The position numbers were made by a program, and so were the translations under genes. Below, piece after piece: positions 62,970-64,000 of a DNA stretch of 64,000 nt; position 1 is the stretch's first letter, and the number at the start of each line of letters is the position of its first letter. The notes below the pieces were generated by a model. That model was not told the DNA's origin and did no database searches. It saw nothing but the letters and a program-made list of their open reading frames with translations. Source of the stretch: WLWS01 sp965243105. GTDB taxonomy: Bacteria; Pseudomonadota; Gammaproteobacteria; Eutrophobiales; Eutrophobiaceae. Where the stretch lies: positions 2,542,001 to 2,606,000 of the forward strand of contig CBDEUC010000003.1 in the NCBI GenBank assembly GCA_965243105.1, in the 5' to 3' direction.

Positions 62970-64000
62970 TTAATACTTCCTGCCGCTACCATCGTAAAAC
63001 CAGTCATCCGGGTAGGGATACCACCATTCCTGCACTTCCGGTTTAGCGTCGATGATGCCCATCTTGCTCTGGCGAAAGGCATCCAGACCGAGTCGCCCCA
63101 GTTCACGTCCGACACCGGACATCTTCCAGCCGCCAAAGGGCAGGGCGTCGTTGTCGATGAGTGGGTTATTCACCCACACCATGCCAGCCTGCAGGGTGTC
63201 ATAGGCCTGCATGGCTTCGTCCATTCTTGTTGTAAAGAGTGACGCACCGAGACCAAATTCACTGTCGTTGGCCAGTTGTATTGCTTCGTCAAGTGAGCTC
63301 ACCTTGCATATGGTGGCAACCGGCCCAAAGGTTTCTTCGCGCATGATATTCATTGACGGGGTAACGCCGGTGAGTACGGTTGGCTCGAAGTACCAGCCTT
63401 TATCAAACTCTGCAGGAATTTTTCCGCCACAAACCACTGTCGCGCCATTAGCCACTGCATCGTTTACGAGTCGTACAACCTTGTCGCGCGCCTGTTGGTT
63501 AACCAGTGGTCCAATCTCGCTTTTTTCAAGACCCGGACCGACACGTAATTTTTTGACTTGCCCGGCAAGTTGATGGACAAATTCATCATGTACCGCTTCG
63601 TGTACAAAGATACGTTCACTCGATGTACAAATTTGCCCTGATAAATGAAAGGCAGCAGTCAGGGTACCCGCAACTGCAACTTCCATCGGCGCGTGTTCAC
63701 TGATAATAAGTGGATCACTGCCACCGGCTTCGATGACGCTGGGTTTCATTTGCTCGGCGCAGGTCATGCCGACTTTTTTACCCACCTCGACACTGCCGGT
63801 GAAGGCAACCACGTGGGTGTTTTTTGAAGCAACCAGTGCGGCGCCGGTATCCCCATCTCCCGTAATGCAGTTGACCAGCCCGGCCGGCAGATCCCGAAAG
63901 TATTCCATGAATCGTAATGTTGACAGGCTGGTTTGCGGTGCCGGCTTGATCACGCAGGCGTTACCCGCGGCAAGGGATGCCGATACCGTCCAGCAAAGGA
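62970..64000 (-). CDS. Aldehyde dehydrogenase, succinate-semialdehyde type (N-terminus beyond window)
   Basis: The frame stays open to the right edge (343 codons seen); the visible part begins around AAGNACVIKPAPQTS. Catalytic glutamate in VIEAGGSDPLI, catalytic cysteine in GQICTSSERIFV, EETFGPVATI, and the end NPLIDNDALPFGGWKMSGVGRELG. It is closest to NAD(P)-dependent succinate-semialdehyde dehydrogenases. HspB-type cleavage of 3-succinoylpyridines yields succinic semialdehyde, so this enzyme would send that fragment to succinate. Oxidation of a pyridine-bearing semialdehyde is an alternative role. Confidence 0.85.
   Translation of the reverse strand, partial: LCWTVSASLAAGNACVIKPAPQTSLSTLRFMEYFRDLPAGLVNCITGDGDTGAALVASKNTHVVAFTGSVEVGKKVGMTCAEQMKPSVIEAGGSDPLIISEHAPMEVAVAGTLTAAFHLSGQICTSSERIFVHEAVHDEFVHQLAGQVKKLRVGPGLEKSEIGPLVNQQARDKVVRLVNDAVANGATVVCGGKIPAEFDKGWYFEPTVLTGVTPSMNIMREETFGPVATICKVSSLDEAIQLANDSEFGLGASLFTTRMDEAMQAYDTLQAGMVWVNNPLIDNDALPFGGWKMSGVGRELGRLGLDAFRQSKMGIIDAKPEVQEWWYPYPDDWFYDGSGRKY

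Noticed and set aside
1..64000. tRNA, rRNA or riboswitch genes
   Set aside because: I looked through the intergenic regions for cloverleaf-like or known riboswitch patterns and found none convincing; a covariance-model search would be decisive.

Overview
This window looks like a chromosomal segment of a heterotrophic, probably marine, gammaproteobacterium. The grounds are two long TonB-dependent receptors, GspE/PilB-type and IorB-type genes, moderate base composition, and dispersed hairpin and GGGGTCAGATA-type repeats of the kind seen in that class. No rRNA, tRNA, CRISPR array or complete transposon was seen. The theme is catabolism of nitrogen compounds.

Layout. (1) 1-9.6 kb: a flavin monooxygenase cut by the left edge, a pteridine-reductase-like SDR, a probable beta-alanine module (omega-aminotransferase, CoA-acylating semialdehyde dehydrogenase, XRE-cupin regulator), a membrane winged-helix/TPR regulator and a DUF4329-like secreted protein. 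(2) 9.6-18.8 kb: a saccharopine dehydrogenase pair in an operon with a PLP decarboxylase and an EthD-like protein; a hydrolase coupled to a Rieske oxygenase resembling carbazole dioxygenase CarAa; a solitary GspE-type ATPase. (3) 18.9-31.8 kb: a complete N-methylglutamate pathway for methylamine (regulator, mgsABC, gmaS, Amt transporter with a small membrane protein, then mgdABCD), with a class I fructose-bisphosphate aldolase on the other strand. (4) 31.9-45.2 kb: a PQQ quinohaemoprotein dehydrogenase, cupins, an SMR efflux gene and its truncated duplicate, an esterase, a Baeyer-Villiger monooxygenase, a GT1 glycosyltransferase and two TonB receptors that share the same promoter and operator. 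(5) 45.4-64 kb: a TetR regulator and a set of divergent operons that together resemble the nicotine (pyridine alkaloid) degradation pathway.

How region 5 could work. The lower pathway is recognised with good confidence: NicX (2,5-dihydroxypyridine dioxygenase), NicD (N-formylmaleamate deformylase) and NicE (maleate isomerase). Two FAD monooxygenases could form 2,5-dihydroxypyridine. Upstream steps are suggested by two flavin amine oxidases of the NicA2/pseudooxynicotine oxidase type (one a Tat lipoprotein followed by a lipoprotein cytochrome c), a RidA-like protein, a Tat-exported molybdenum hydroxylase, a trimethylamine-dehydrogenase-family flavoprotein and a semialdehyde dehydrogenase. In known nicotine pathways this route releases methylamine and succinic semialdehyde. 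The methylamine genes of region 3 and the dehydrogenase at the right edge would handle both. The substrate (nicotine, another N-methyl pyridine alkaloid, or something else) is inference. No maleamate amidase (NicF) and no iron-sulfur partner for the molybdenum subunit are visible.

Regulatory structure is unusually readable. A perfect palindrome with core CGTCATATGACG sits between -35 and -10 boxes in front of both TonB receptors. A different AT-rich motif (TTAATTATAC...TTG.ATAAT) occupies both divergent promoter regions of the pyridine cluster. A perfect palindrome precedes mgdABCD.
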